Shown piece after piece: positions 1-11,117 of a DNA stretch of 64,000 nt; position 1 is the stretch's first letter; each line of letters starts with the position of its first letter. The translations under genes and the position numbers were made by a program. The DNA lies in NCBI RefSeq assembly GCF_030704535.1, contig NC_081811.1, positions 8,102,001 through 8,166,000 of the forward strand. Direction: 5' to 3'. The notes under the pieces are model-generated. The model was not told the origin of the DNA, did no database searches, and was given only the letters and a program-made list of their open reading frames with translations. Source of the DNA: Vitis vinifera. Taxonomy: Eukaryota > Streptophyta > Magnoliopsida > Vitales > Vitaceae.

Positions 1-834
1 TCCCCCCATGGACTGATCATCATAAGTATCATAAGCGCTGAGGGCCTCAAAGTCTATCTCTTTGCTCAAGTCAATGCCGACATCCTTGAACACTCTGGTG
101 AGGAAGCCACTATAGGGGAGTACGCAGGTCGTGCTCTCGCAACATGAGATCATGTGCATCATCATCAAGTATCCCAAATGGAATTGTTTCCCCGTCAGAA
201 TAGGGTCAATGAGGAATGCCTCATAATAAGAGATCTCCTGTCGGTGTCCTTCCTATGGTAGAATGATAGAGCATATCATATGGTGTAACACTCTACTGAT
301 GACGATCAAGCTGTGGACCGAGGGTTTGCCCATTCCCTAGGTGTCTGGAAGACCACGAATCCTCTTAATGGCCTCTCTAGACTCGAATCTCGACATAATG
401 GGTCAAATCTTAGACTCATACACTCTGAGTCCAACTAGAGCAATATCGAAAATGCGGCAGATGCTCTTTAGGTCCAGACAGATCTTGATTCCTCTTATGG
501 TAGAAATGATAGGGCCACCCATGCCATAAGTCACCCTTGAATAAAATGCTCGCACAAAAGTAAGAAAAATCGACTTCAAAATAGTCACCACGGGCAGCTA
601 ACCCATCCTAGTCAAAATGCTTTCGAATCCGAAATGCTGAAGTTGGGGAAAATTAATATTTCTACTTGGAACTACTCATCTTTGAGAAAAGTGTTGCTTG
701 TACTACTGGTAGTCCTCCACAGAATTGAACATGGTGGTGTCAAACCTCACCTTTCAGTGAGCCTCCGGCTGAGACGGCTCAGCTGGGCGCTTGCCCTATA
801 CCCTAGAGGTAGCTGACTCTCGCCTAGGAGCCAT
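1..834 (-). pseudogene. plant-transposon/gag-like retroelement frame, decayed, runs off left edge
   Basis: Read on the minus strand, an ATG at 834-832 opens MAPRRESA. Further blocks follow: SRVTYGMGGPIISTIRGIKI, then CRIFDIALVGLRVYESK, then MMMHMISCCESTT and FLTRVFKDVGIDLSKE near the left edge. I recall this order from the 'putative plant transposon protein' frames that accompany Ty3/gypsy-like elements in grape; that match is from memory. Several stops and frame changes break it, so it is a relic. The C-terminal part lies outside the window. Its relation to the copia relic to the right is unclear. It could be the extra frame of a different gypsy element. No catalytic motif is visible. Confidence 0.6.
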
Positions 835-1405
835 GTGGAAGAAAAAACAAGGGAGTAATGGCTGGTAAAGAGAGTGACGCTCATAACTGAAACCTTAGGC
901 GCATGGAAATGGAGAGAAACTTGACTGTGACATGCGGAAGGAAGAGAAGGCGGCCCAAATCCAAAACCCTAGCCTCCAATCTTCCCAAGATTCCAATCCA
1001 AAGCCTTCAATCGGTCCAAAACGTACTCAAATCAGTCTCTAGAAGCCAAAATTAGAGAAACTCTGAAGAAATGGAGGAGAACTATGCAGAAATTGAAGCG
1101 CGGGAGTCTCATTAAAACCTTAATCCCGATGAACTGGTCGACCGGTCTTGGTCCAGTCGATCGCCTAGTCAACGCGGTCAACATTTTGACTTTTCAAATT
1201 TTTGCGCACTTTCTCGTTTTTTTTTTTTATCATCCTTCACCCTTTTTAGTTGAAATCCCCAATTTTTGATACCCAATGCCAAATGAATTTTTATTTTTGG
1301 TCGAAATTTGACTATTATCTAAGTATATGTCTATATGATGCATATGACATGAAATTCATGCAATCAGAAGGTATATTCATCAACAATTCATAAACAATCA
1401 TTAGA
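835..1405. other. non-coding stretch between two retroelement relics
   Basis: I see no gene. The part next to 834 probably belongs to the leader of the minus-strand relic. From about 1,200 it becomes T-rich. The copia stop codon lies at 1,406-1,408. No LTR pair could be recognised. Confidence 0.4.
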
Positions 1406-4020
1406 TCATAAAGAAATCACTCCTAGTTGTCTTCTAATATCAACAAATTGTTCTTCACTTAGAGGTTTTGTAAAGATATCAGCAAGTTGATCTTTTGTGC
1501 TTACAAATTCAAGTGTTATGCCATCCTTTTGCGCATGATCTCTAAGAAAATGATGTCTAATCTCTATATGCTTAATCCTAGAGTATTGAATGAGATTTTT
1601 TGATATACTTATGGCACTAGTATTATCACATTTAATAGGAACATGTTCAAAAGATAAATCAAAATCACTAAGGTGGTGTTTGTTTTTTTACTTAATTCTA
1701 AACAGAACCTTAATGCTTAATAATGTTAAATATTAGGTTATTTGTTTTTGTAGTATTTTATTTCTATTAAGTATTAAAAAGTAATGAAAAACCAATATGT
1801 TATTTTTTCTATTTAGAAAAAGCTACACATTTTGGCTTTTTCTATTTAGTAAAAATTTTATAAAAAGTCATGAAAAAGTAGAAAAACAAATTGCTTTAAG
1901 CAAAAAGTAAAAAAAACAAACACCAACTAAGTGTTTGTTTCATCCAAAGGATTTGTGCACAACATATATCGATTGCTATGTATTCGGCTTCCACCATTAA
2001 CAAAGCTACTGAATTTTGCTTTTTGCTATGCCATGAGACAAGTGAGTGTCCTAAGAAATGACAAGTACCACTAGTGTTTTTTCTTTCAACCTTACAACCG
2101 GCAAAATCGGCATCCGAAAAACCAATTAATTCAAAGTTATCACTCTTAGGATACCATAAGCCTATGTCTATTGTCCCTTTCAAATATTTGAGGATTCTTT
2201 TTATGGCACTTAAGTGAAATTATTTAGGACAAGATTGAAATCTAGCACACAAGCATACACTATACATAATATCGGGTCTACTAGCGGTCAAATATAGCAA
2301 AGAACGTATCACGCCTCTATACATAGTAGAGTCAATGGATTTACCTTTTTCATCCTTATCAAGCTTGATGGATGAGCTCATTGGAGTCTTCATTGTTTTG
2401 GCTTCTTCCATGTTGAACCTCTTAAGAAGATCTCTTATATACTTTGCTTGATTAATGAAAGTTCATTCCTTTAGTTGCTTGATTTGAAGTCCAAGGAAGA
2501 AGTTGAGTTCTCCCATCATGCTTATTTCAAACTCACTATGCATGCACTTAGAAAATTCTTCACAAAGAGAGACATTAGTAGCACAAAAAATGATATCACC
2601 AACATATATTTGAACTAAGAGCATATCATTTTCTTTGATTTTTATGAAAAGAGTTGTGTCAATTTTTCCTATTTTAAAACCTTTTTTCAAAAGAAATTTA
2701 CTCAATATTTCATACCATGATCTAGGTGCTTGTTTCAAACCATAAAGAGCCTTTTTAAGTTTAAAAACATGTTTAGGGAAGTTGAAACTTTGAAAGTTGG
2801 GTAGTTGTTCAACATATACTTTTTCATTTATAAAACCATTTAAAAAAGAACTTTTCACATCCATTTGATATAAAATGAAGTCTTTAAAACATGCAAAGGC
2901 AAGTAACATCCTAATGGCTTCCAACCTAGCTACAGGGGCAAAGGTTTCTTTATAATTTATCCATTCTTCGTGATTAAAACCTTGGGCTACCAATCTTGCT
3001 TTATTTCTAACCATTATGCTATTTTCATCCATTTTATTTCTAAAGACCCATCTAGTTCCAATAACACTTTGATTTGAAGGTCTTGGTACTAATTCCCATA
3101 CTTCACTTCTTTCAAATTGATTTAACTCTTCTTGCATAGCAATCATCCAATTTTCATCATCTAAAGCACTATTTATATTTTTAAGCTCAATTTGAGAGAT
3201 AAAAGCTAGATAATTGCAAATGTTTCTAAGAGAAGATCTAGTTCTTACCCCATTAGATGGATTACCTATAATTTGATCTTGTGGGTGATTGATGACAAAC
3301 TTCCATTATTTAGGAAGGTCTTGGTTTGATTCACCTTGCACTTGTTGAGGAGGGGGTAGTGTCAATGGTGATCCTCTCCAATTTCTTCTTGTTGTCTACT
3401 ATCTTCAATTTGCAATTTTCCCATGGAGATCTCCAAACCTAAATCATCATTAAAATTCTCTCTTTCTTGGAGAGAATTGTTAGATTCATAAAAAATAACA
3501 TGGATGGACTCCTCTAAAACCATGGTTTTTTTGTTAAAAACTCTAAAAGTTTTACTTGAAGTTGAGTAACCAATGAAAATTCCAACGTCTGATTTTGCAT
3601 CAAATTTTCCAAGATTGTCTTTGGTGTTTAATATAAAACATTTGCATCCAAAGATTTTGAAATAACTAATGTTGGATTTCTTGTTTTTCCAAAGCTCATA
3701 CGGAGTTTTCTTAAGAATGAGCCTCAATAATATTCTATTTAAAACATAACAAGAAGTGTTAACCACTTCGGCCCAAAAATATTTTGGTAAGTTGTTTTCA
3801 TTTAGCATGGTTCTTGCCATCTCTTGAAAAGTTTTATTTTTCCTTTCAACTATCCCATTTTGTTAAGGAGTATTAGGAACCGAAAAATTGTGGTTAATTC
3901 CATGCTCATTGCAATACTCTTCAAAATCAATATTTTCAAATTCTCTCCCATGATCATTTCTTATACAAGTAATTGCAAAACCTTTTTCATTTTGAACCTT
4001 AAATAAGTTCACATTTGTTG
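1406..4020 (-). pseudogene. Ty1/copia polyprotein relic (integrase, reverse transcriptase, RNase H)
   Basis: Read on the minus strand from about 4,010 downward. The order is integrase (IRNDHGREFEN, NGIVERKN, then GCKCFILNTKDNLGKFDAKS), reverse transcriptase (GTRWVFRNK, KARLVAQGF, ALYGLKQAPRSWYE), then RNase H (GFSDADFAGC, WHSKKQNS, EAEYIA) and the conserved tail ending GVISL at 1,406. Lesions: a stop replaces a Gln between PNTP and QNG in integrase, stops occur at 2,460-2,462 and 2,217-2,219, and there is a frame change between 3,362 and 3,146. The reverse transcriptase motif YVDD reads YVGD. The tail is interrupted by a MITE at 1,674-1,925. The gag end and first integrase residues are missing, cut at about 4,020 where gypsy sequence begins. 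Identity as copia is very secure; the element is dead. Confidence 0.93.
1674..1925. mobile_element. hAT-type MITE inserted in the copia relic
   Basis: A 252 bp AT-rich insert with terminal inverted repeats: TGGTGTTTGTTTTTTTACTT at the left is matched by the reverse complement of the right end, with one length difference in the T run. It is flanked by ACTAAGG (1,667-1,673) and ACTAAGT (1,926-1,932), a nearly intact 7-8 bp target duplication as expected of hAT elements. Removing it rejoins copia coding sequence (KQTL then SDFDLSFEHVP), which confirms the boundaries. No transposase is encoded. Confidence 0.85.
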
Positions 4021-7000
4021 GGCAAATCTCTACCTAGAAGAAAATGGCCGAATTGCAAAATTCCTTAGGAGGAACATAGATGTTTTTGCATGGGAGATGA
4101 CTGATATGTCAAGAATCTCCCCAGACGTGATGTGTGACGAGCATGGAATTTGGTATGGTGCAAAACTTATGAAATAGAAGGTAAGGAAGTTCCAATCTAA
4201 GTAGTAGAAAATAATCCAAAAAGAAGTAAAAAGACTTTTGGAAGTCGAGTTCATTCTTGAAGTGCTTTACTTGGATTGGGTATCTAGGAGGGAAATGGTG
4301 CATGTGCATCGATTTTATCAACTTGAATGAAGTATGTCCAAAAGATAACTTCCTCATTCCTTGCATCAATCAAATAGTTGATTCTACTTTTGAACATGAG
4401 CAGCTTTCCTTCATGGATGCTTTTTTAGGCTATAGTAAAATTCTATGGTATTTCCTTAATTAAGAGAAGATGACATTCATAACTCTTTAGGGGTTGTATT
4501 GTTACAATATAATGCTCTTCAGGCTAATAAATGCAAGGACAACATACCATTGTTTAATGACTAGGACATTAAATCCAATCTTGTGAAGTACAACAGAAGT
4601 CTATATTGATGACGTACTAATTAAAAACAAGAAGTGCACCAATCATATCGTGACCTAGAGGAAGCATTCAAGTTGTTGCGATAGTTTAGAATAAAAGTGA
4701 ACCCCCACAAGTGCGACTTTAGGGTGGGGGTAGGTAGGTTCCCAGGCTTCTTCATGACTGAAAGGGGGATAAAAGTAGATTCCGAGCAAATAAAGGGCAT
4801 TAAGGAGGTGCAACGATTGATTGGAAAGCTTGTAGCACTAGGATGGTTCATCTCCCATTTCACTAATCGACTTTAGCCATTTTTTAAGTCTTACGTAACA
4901 TGAAATCAAATGAGTGGATCGACAAGTGTGAAACAACATTCCTCACGATCAAACAGTACATGGTCTCTCATTCGATGCTTAGTAGTCCACGCAAGGGAAG
5001 AACTATATTTGTATTTAGTCACCTCATAGGTAGTAGTCACCACAACGCTATTTAGAATCAACGAGCAAGTACAACAATAGCTAGTCTATTACGTGAGCAA
5101 GGCTTTGGTTCAAGCAAAATAAAGGTACACTTTAATAGAAAAATCACCTTAGCATTAAAAATGGCAACAAAGAAGTTATACCCATATTTCTAAGCGCACT
5201 TGGTAAATGTGTTGACAAATTTTCCATTCAAGGCGAATTTATAAAAGTCGAATTTGTTAAGATAGATGGTTAAGTGGTTTGTAAAGCTAAGTGAATTTGG
5301 AATTCATTTTCTCTTATAACTTTCAATCAAGGAATAGGTTTTGACCTACTTCTTCATAGAATGGCAAGAATTTAACACAGAAACCCAAGCATTAAAAGCC
5401 CTATGGTGGATTTTGTATGTAGAAAAGACATGGGCTCATTTTGTAATCATCACGAGGGATTGAGTGGAGCAGACAGTGCAATTAGGCTTTTCGGCTTCGA
5501 ATAATGAAACCAAATATGAAGTGCTCATAATTGAGCTAGAGTTAGTCGTAGCCCTCTTCGTAGAATGGATAGTCATAAACAATAACTCATAGCTCACTGT
5601 GAATCAAGTGTAGGAGGAATACAAGGCAAGTGATTAGTAGATGATGCACTACCTCAAAACGGTAAAACGGGTACATGCCAAAATCAAGGAGTGGTGCATC
5701 ATTCGAGTGCCCAAAGAAGATAACTCTTGGGTAGACACATTGGTTAGAATCGCAGTAGCAATACGCATTCTCTAAACGATATTTCTCCCTATGTATTACT
5801 AGGCCAATTCATATTGTCTCTCTCTCCCTTATTCCATTTAGGGAGCAAATTAGTCAGGTTGAAAGTTGTAGCCTATGTTGGATGGACCTCATAGTAGAAT
5901 ATTTATTGCATGACAAGCTGCTCAAAGATGGACATCTAGTTTATTAGACGTGCATCATCATAACTCGTGTATAACATCATACAAGAAGAGTTGTATTGAT
6001 GGTCATTTTGAGGCCTTTAAATGAAGTGTCTAAAACCCAATATGTTTTGTCAAAATTACATGAAAGTGTGTGCGGAACTCATCCAAGGAACGGACGTTAG
6101 CCCATCGAGCTTGTTCCCAAGGGTACTACTAGCCAATAATGGTGCGAGAATGTGATAGATGCCAAAGACATGCTTGGATACCCCGTCTCCTATCAGAGAA
6201 CTTGACTCCGCTAAGCAACCCTTGGTCATTTGCTCAGTGCAAAATTAACATTATAAGGCCACTCCTGATGACACCCACATAAAAAAAGTTGCTTCTCGTT
6301 GTAACAAATTATTTAGCAAATAGGTTGAAGTTGAAGTGTATTCTACCATAAAAGATGGAGATGTCATAAAATTCATTTGAAAGAACATTGTGTGCCAATT
6401 CGAGATTCCACAAATGATAGTGTCTGATAACGGACCTCAATTTGATAGTCTAGTTTATAAGGATTTTTGCAAAGAATTGAAAATAAAAAGTATTTATTCC
6501 AATCCAAGGTATCCTCAATCCAATGATCAAACAGAGGCAACCGATAAGTCACTAATATATGCCCTAAAGCAATGGTTATCTAGATAGGAAAATGGGTCGA
6601 AAAATTGCCTAGAGTGATGTGGGCACATCGAACAATGTAAAAAAGCTCGATTGGGGAAACACCTTTAAACTTGGTATTCAGGATGAAAGTTGTGATCCCA
6701 ATTGAGACAGGATTGCCAACTCTATGAACCTCCATGGTTGTGCAAGATTCAAATAGGGAATCTTTGAAAGCTAACCTAGATTAGGTTGATGAACTACGAG
6801 AGGCGGCCTTGATCAAAGTAGAGGCATACAAGTAGCAAGTGGTTGGCTGCCTATTATAATAAGAAAGCAAGACCATAGATCTTAAGACCTAGTGACATGG
6901 TCCTGTGGTGGGTATTCGAAAACACAACCAATCCAAGGATAAGAAAGCTCTAAGCCCACTAGGAAGGTCTACATGTGGTGAGAGAAGTTGGTCAGAATGG

Positions 7001-7080
7001 GTCATATTATTTAAGAAGTTTGAGTAGGGAACTCATTCCTCGACCTTGGAATATTTCTAATATAAAAAAATACTATTAGT
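4021..7080 (+). pseudogene. Ty3/gypsy pol relic of element A (RT, RNase H, integrase)
   Basis: Plus-strand blocks in order: the linker FLRRNIDVFAW, reverse transcriptase (GKWCMCIDFINLNEVCPKD, then LSFMDAF, then an intact YIDDVLIKNK near 4,600), RNase H remains around 5,400-5,700 (SNNETKYEVLI), the integrase core (IPQMIVSDNGPQFDS, then YSNPRYPQSNDQTEATDKS at 6,400-6,560), and the terminal block RPWNISNIKKYY ending near 7,080. Dozens of stops and several frameshifts make it non-functional. The order RT, RNase H, integrase marks it as Ty3/gypsy rather than copia. Its left end is cut off where the copia relic stops, so the two relics share a sharp junction. Confidence 0.9.
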
Positions 7081-7469
7081 AAATAAAAGGTGATTTATTG
7101 AAATTTGAAAAATGAATAATGATAGCAATGTGTACATATCTTGGATTTATAGAAGTAACAAAGCCATTGGCCAAAGGCATTGAGGAAGCCCAGAAAGACG
7201 AAAATGGCCAAAATGAAAAAGTTGCCTAAGAGTATCAGGCTAAAGGCATGAAAAGCCCCAACATTAAAACTAGTTGAGGAAAGCTAAAGTCTTAGATAAA
7301 CCAAGGGCCAACCATATTTTCAATAAAATGACCTTCAAAAAAAAAAATGCAACGTTGTATTGAAAAACAAAAAATAAAGGTTCATTTAAAGCACAATAAG
7401 AAAAACATAAAAATTGTTTGAGAAAAAAATAGATGAGTAGTCAAACATCAATTTCATCAATCGGGGTCT

Positions 7470-8760
7470 TTTCAACCCCACCATCGGTAGGATCTGGTAT
7501 GCCTTTTGTTACTTGTCGCCTCCATAGTCAGGGCAACTTCTTGGTGTCTAGGCATTAGTTCATTTTCCACCTTTGTATTTGGAGTGATGGCCTAGGCATC
7601 GAGAACATCTGTCCTAACTATGATGATCGTCTCAAAAGCAAGCAGGTTTGAGGAAACTTCCTCTTGATCAAATTCCTTACTTATTATTATGAAGTCTTCA
7701 TTGGTGTCGAAGTCTATAAGGATTTTATGCTTTTTCTTACAATGTCAATAAACATATTTGTACATCTCATCTACCTGCTTAGTGAAATCTATGGTCAGAT
7801 TCCTTTTCTGGTTTAGTGTGGCAAATTTCGTCTACTCCAACTCAATCCAAGATTAAGCCAACTCTTCAAGGCTTTTTTGTTAGGTAGTGAGAAGTTTTTC
7901 ACGTTCTGTTTTCAAATTTTCACACTCAACACGAAGAGTGCATACAAATGCTTGAAGAGCCTTATTTCCTTGTCAGTTTTGATATTCTCTTGGTGCACCA
8001 ACTCTAATGCAACTTCCAATGCTTGTTATTTTTCCCTTACTTAAGGTGTATAAATTCTTAACTTATTTGTCGCCTCCAATTTGTCGAGAAGGAGCAATCG
8101 AAACCAATTTAAATCATGTATCATAACAATTTCCTACATCTAACAATTTTTTTTTTTTTGATAAAATGATATAACGATGTTAGTAAAAAGGCCAATTAGA
8201 AACTCAAAGTAGATAATTACCATCTCAATGATCTAGTCACCATCTAGACCCCCAATCACTGCAATTAATTGAACCATGCGCACCAAAGTGCCCACGGGGA
8301 TGTTGGAGGATATATTCAATTATGGATGCTCGAGGGCTTCCACCTTAACTCACTCCATCAGAAGGAATAACACCTTAATATCAGAAAGTGGAACATCTGG
8401 GGTGGTAAAAGAGGGGAATTGATTTAGAATCTTGTTCATCTCATTTGAAGATAAATCCCTACAAGGTGGGAGCTTCGGAGGTGCATAGGGGTGAAGGCTA
8501 GACACCATAACTTTGCCTTACGTTGCTTGAAGAAGAGAAGGTACACCAGTCCCTTATGGTGTAGGAGAAGCCGAGATGGCAGAGAGAGTACCAATTGGGG
8601 TTTGGTTAGCAAAGGATGATGAAGTCTTAGTCTCATTTCCCTTACCTGCCCAAATTTTGTAGGTAGCAACCAAATTGGGAGTCTTATCTTCCATCTATTC
8701 TAGATATTAAAAAATTACAGGGGCAGGACGATGAGGACAAAAAAAACTAGCCAATGTGAG
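7470..8760 (-). pseudogene. opposed extra frame of gypsy element A, decayed
   Basis: Minus-strand frame reading from about 8,760 down to 7,470, opposite to pol. Recognisable blocks are NLVATYKIWAGKGNETKTSS near the start, LSSNEMNKILNQFPSFT, and QVDEMYKYVY then CKKKHKIL then DFDTNEDF near the end. The last block aligns with VDDMFFYGY/CCMKKHGV/SFPSDDED in the plus-strand frame of element B at about 24,450-24,560, so the two frames are homologous and occupy the same place relative to pol. Stops are frequent. The function of such extra frames is unknown; I do not assign one. Confidence 0.55.
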
Positions 8761-10242
8761 CTTCTTGAACCCGCTCAAAAAAATGAAGGGATGAATCTAT
8801 CTTAGACTTAGAAATGGTAGGTTGACAACAAGATCTGGATTTCGATGCCTAAGAAGTTTCTCCAATTGCTTTGTTGGCTCAAGTCTAATGCAAATCACCT
8901 TTACATTTTTTTTCTCTCTCGACGCGCAAAGCAACCCTTGCCTCGAGATCCATTATGTGGGCAATGTCATATTAATGAACATATTTCATAAAGAAATGCA
9001 CAATGGATACTAATGGGTTTGAAGTGATGCAAGGGAGAACTTGTGGTATAAATGGGTCAGTTCAAGTGAGAATGACTCTCAAATTCGATTCAAAAAGTAG
9101 GAAAGTGTATAACTATTTAATTGTGTTAATAGTGTATAAGTGGTTGAGCCGAGGCTTTTTCTATCCACTCAACTTGATGGCCTAACTCTACTCAATTAGG
9201 TGAAAGAAAGCACTCATGTAAGCAATTGAAAAAGAAATTAAAAGAAAAAATCACCATAGCGATAACGTACTCAGAAGATCCATAGTATGGTTCAAAGCAT
9301 AATGTTGTTGAGGATTCCCAATTTTTGGACACAATGACATGCTCGAGAACCAACCTTTGTTGGAGTTTGAAAAACTTGTCACCATTTAGAAAATCATCTA
9401 TAAGCTAAGAGTAGAAATTTTCTTCATTTGTTTTGTTTCATATATAGATAAACAAAATCTTCAGCAAGGAAAACTCCAAATTGAAAAGATATATGGTTCA
9501 GAACACTACACCCCATTAGAATGTGAATGGTGTTCGAGTGGTTGTGAGCAAGAGGAATTTAGTAAAAATCAAGGAATTATCTCACTAAAGTAAAAGCCTA
9601 AGCCTAACATTAAACTACTCCCGAGAAAAACACGTTGAGTGCAAGGAGCAGTCATTTGTGACCTTATTCTGAGTTAGAACAACATAGACATCGTCCAGGA
9701 TTAGAAATGAAGATCAAAATTCATCAATAGAAAAATCATCCACTATGCCAACACTAGGTCGTACAATAGCACTCGAGGTCGCTGTAAGTCAGTCTAGGTT
9801 TTCTTTTCATTGAGAGATCCTTTCATTTCTCCATTAACTTAGAAGCTAGAGCTAGCTAGGTTCTAATATAATGAAATGAGATCTTGGGTAAGGAGCCAAA
9901 GCGTAAGGTAAAAATCAAGAATAGCAAAATTAGGGCTTATCAATCCATGTTAATTTAGCCTTAGTGACATAAATAAGTTGCAAAAAAGTTGGGAATGGAG
10001 AATACTCCACAAAAGAAAATATAGGAATCAAGGAAGCTAGGTTGTGTCTCATCCAGACACAAATAAACCTTAGGTCACTATCAAAAGCACAAGGAAAAAG
10101 TATACAATGGAGTAAAAACGAAATATTGACCTTGTAGAGTGAAGTGCGCGGTCAATTTCCTATTGTTGAAGAAGATACCAAAACCAGAGCCAAAGTTCCA
10201 CTAGGAGAAATCACAAGTAAGGAAAGACTCACGTGGAACAAA
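8761..10242. other. non-coding part of gypsy element A, probably including its LTR
   Basis: No gene is visible. The sequence lies between the opposed extra frame and the LTR end at 10,791, so part of it is probably LTR, but I could not find a TG start or a polypurine tract with confidence. Confidence 0.35.
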
Positions 10243-10526
10243 GAGACGCAATAGTAAGGTGATGAAGGATAAAGGCAGACACTAACCACTCCAGTAACTC
10301 ACCTTGCTTGATGAAATTGATAGGACAACTAACGCAAGGCAATAAAAGAAGTAGTGGCGAAAAGGCAACTAATTATGCAAAGTTGAGACGCAATAGTAAG
10401 GTGATGAAGGATAAAGGTAGACACTAACCACTCCAGTAACTCACCTTGCTTGATGAAATTGATAGGACAACTAACGCGAGGCAATAGAAGAAACAGTGGC
10501 GAAGAGACAACTAATTATGCAAAGTT
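10243..10526 (+). repeat. 142 bp tandem duplication within the LTR-like region
   Basis: Two adjacent copies of 142 bp, 10,243-10,384 and 10,385-10,526, each starting GAGACGCAATAGTAAGG and ending ATGCAAAGTT. They differ at only a handful of positions, for example GGCAG versus GGTAG and AAGTAG versus AACAG, so the duplication is younger than the surrounding decay. Confidence 0.92.
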
Positions 10527-10793
10527 GCCACATAGAATGAGCGTCATGACAAACATTAAATGTGGAGAATTTTGAAAAATAAAAAAAAGCAATTCCCACC
10601 CAATCCCAATCTCGATTTCTAATACATCTACCTGTTGGTGTACAATTAGAAATTGGGAGATTGCTGGTACCATGAGACTTGCGTCCAACAAATTCACTCA
10701 GGTTCGGACGCCTAGGAAACATCTTTCTTGGGCATTCAAGTCAGTAGTAAATAAATAAATAAATAAATAACAAAAAATGTTAGTGTGAACAAT

Positions 10794-10811
10794 TGGCGCC
10801 GTTTGTGGGAA
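10794..10811 (+). other. gypsy-type primer-binding site next to an LTR end
   Basis: TGGCGCCGTTTGTGGGA follows an LTR-like end (…GAACA) after two bases. TGGCGCCGT-type sites are typical of plant Ty3/gypsy elements. Downstream there is no gag, only AT-rich DNA, so this is an orphan 5' LTR edge or the product of recombination between LTRs. Confidence 0.6.
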
Positions 10812-11045
10812 TTAGAATGCGGAAGGCACTCACCTAGAATAATGAAAAAATTAAATATAATAATTAAAATATATACCTTTTTATGAATGGATGGATTTTT
10901 TTATTTTAATTATTGTGATATTGTTTTATTTCTATTAGTTTAACACAATTGTGTGAATTAAAATTTTGAATATTTTTTATATTATGCAACATTATATCTA
11001 GATTTTCAATTTAGAAAATTTTAATTAATAAAATGAGATATGAGA

Positions 11046-11076
<31 letters not shown>

Positions 11077-11117
11077 CTACTCATCCATTTTTTATATATT
11101 TAACAACATAATGTAAT
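10812..11117. other. AT-rich spacer with a TA microsatellite
   Basis: No gene. Very AT-rich, with a (TA)n tract near 11,055-11,080. It ends in GTAAT directly before the TGTAGACCCC terminus of the next element. Confidence 0.5.

Larger units (their letters stand above)
4021..10791 (+). mobile_element. truncated Ty3/gypsy element A (pol, opposed extra frame, LTR end)
   Basis: The element begins abruptly in the protease-to-reverse-transcriptase linker at about 4,021. It runs through pol to about 7,080, then an oppositely oriented extra frame (about 8,760-7,470), then non-coding DNA ending in an LTR-like end (…GTGTGAACA at 10,791) followed by a primer-binding-site-like sequence. The gag and protease are missing. 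The layout pol, antisense frame, LTR is that reported for some plant Tat-lineage gypsy elements such as Grande and Retand. I could not locate the start of the LTR. Confidence 0.6.
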
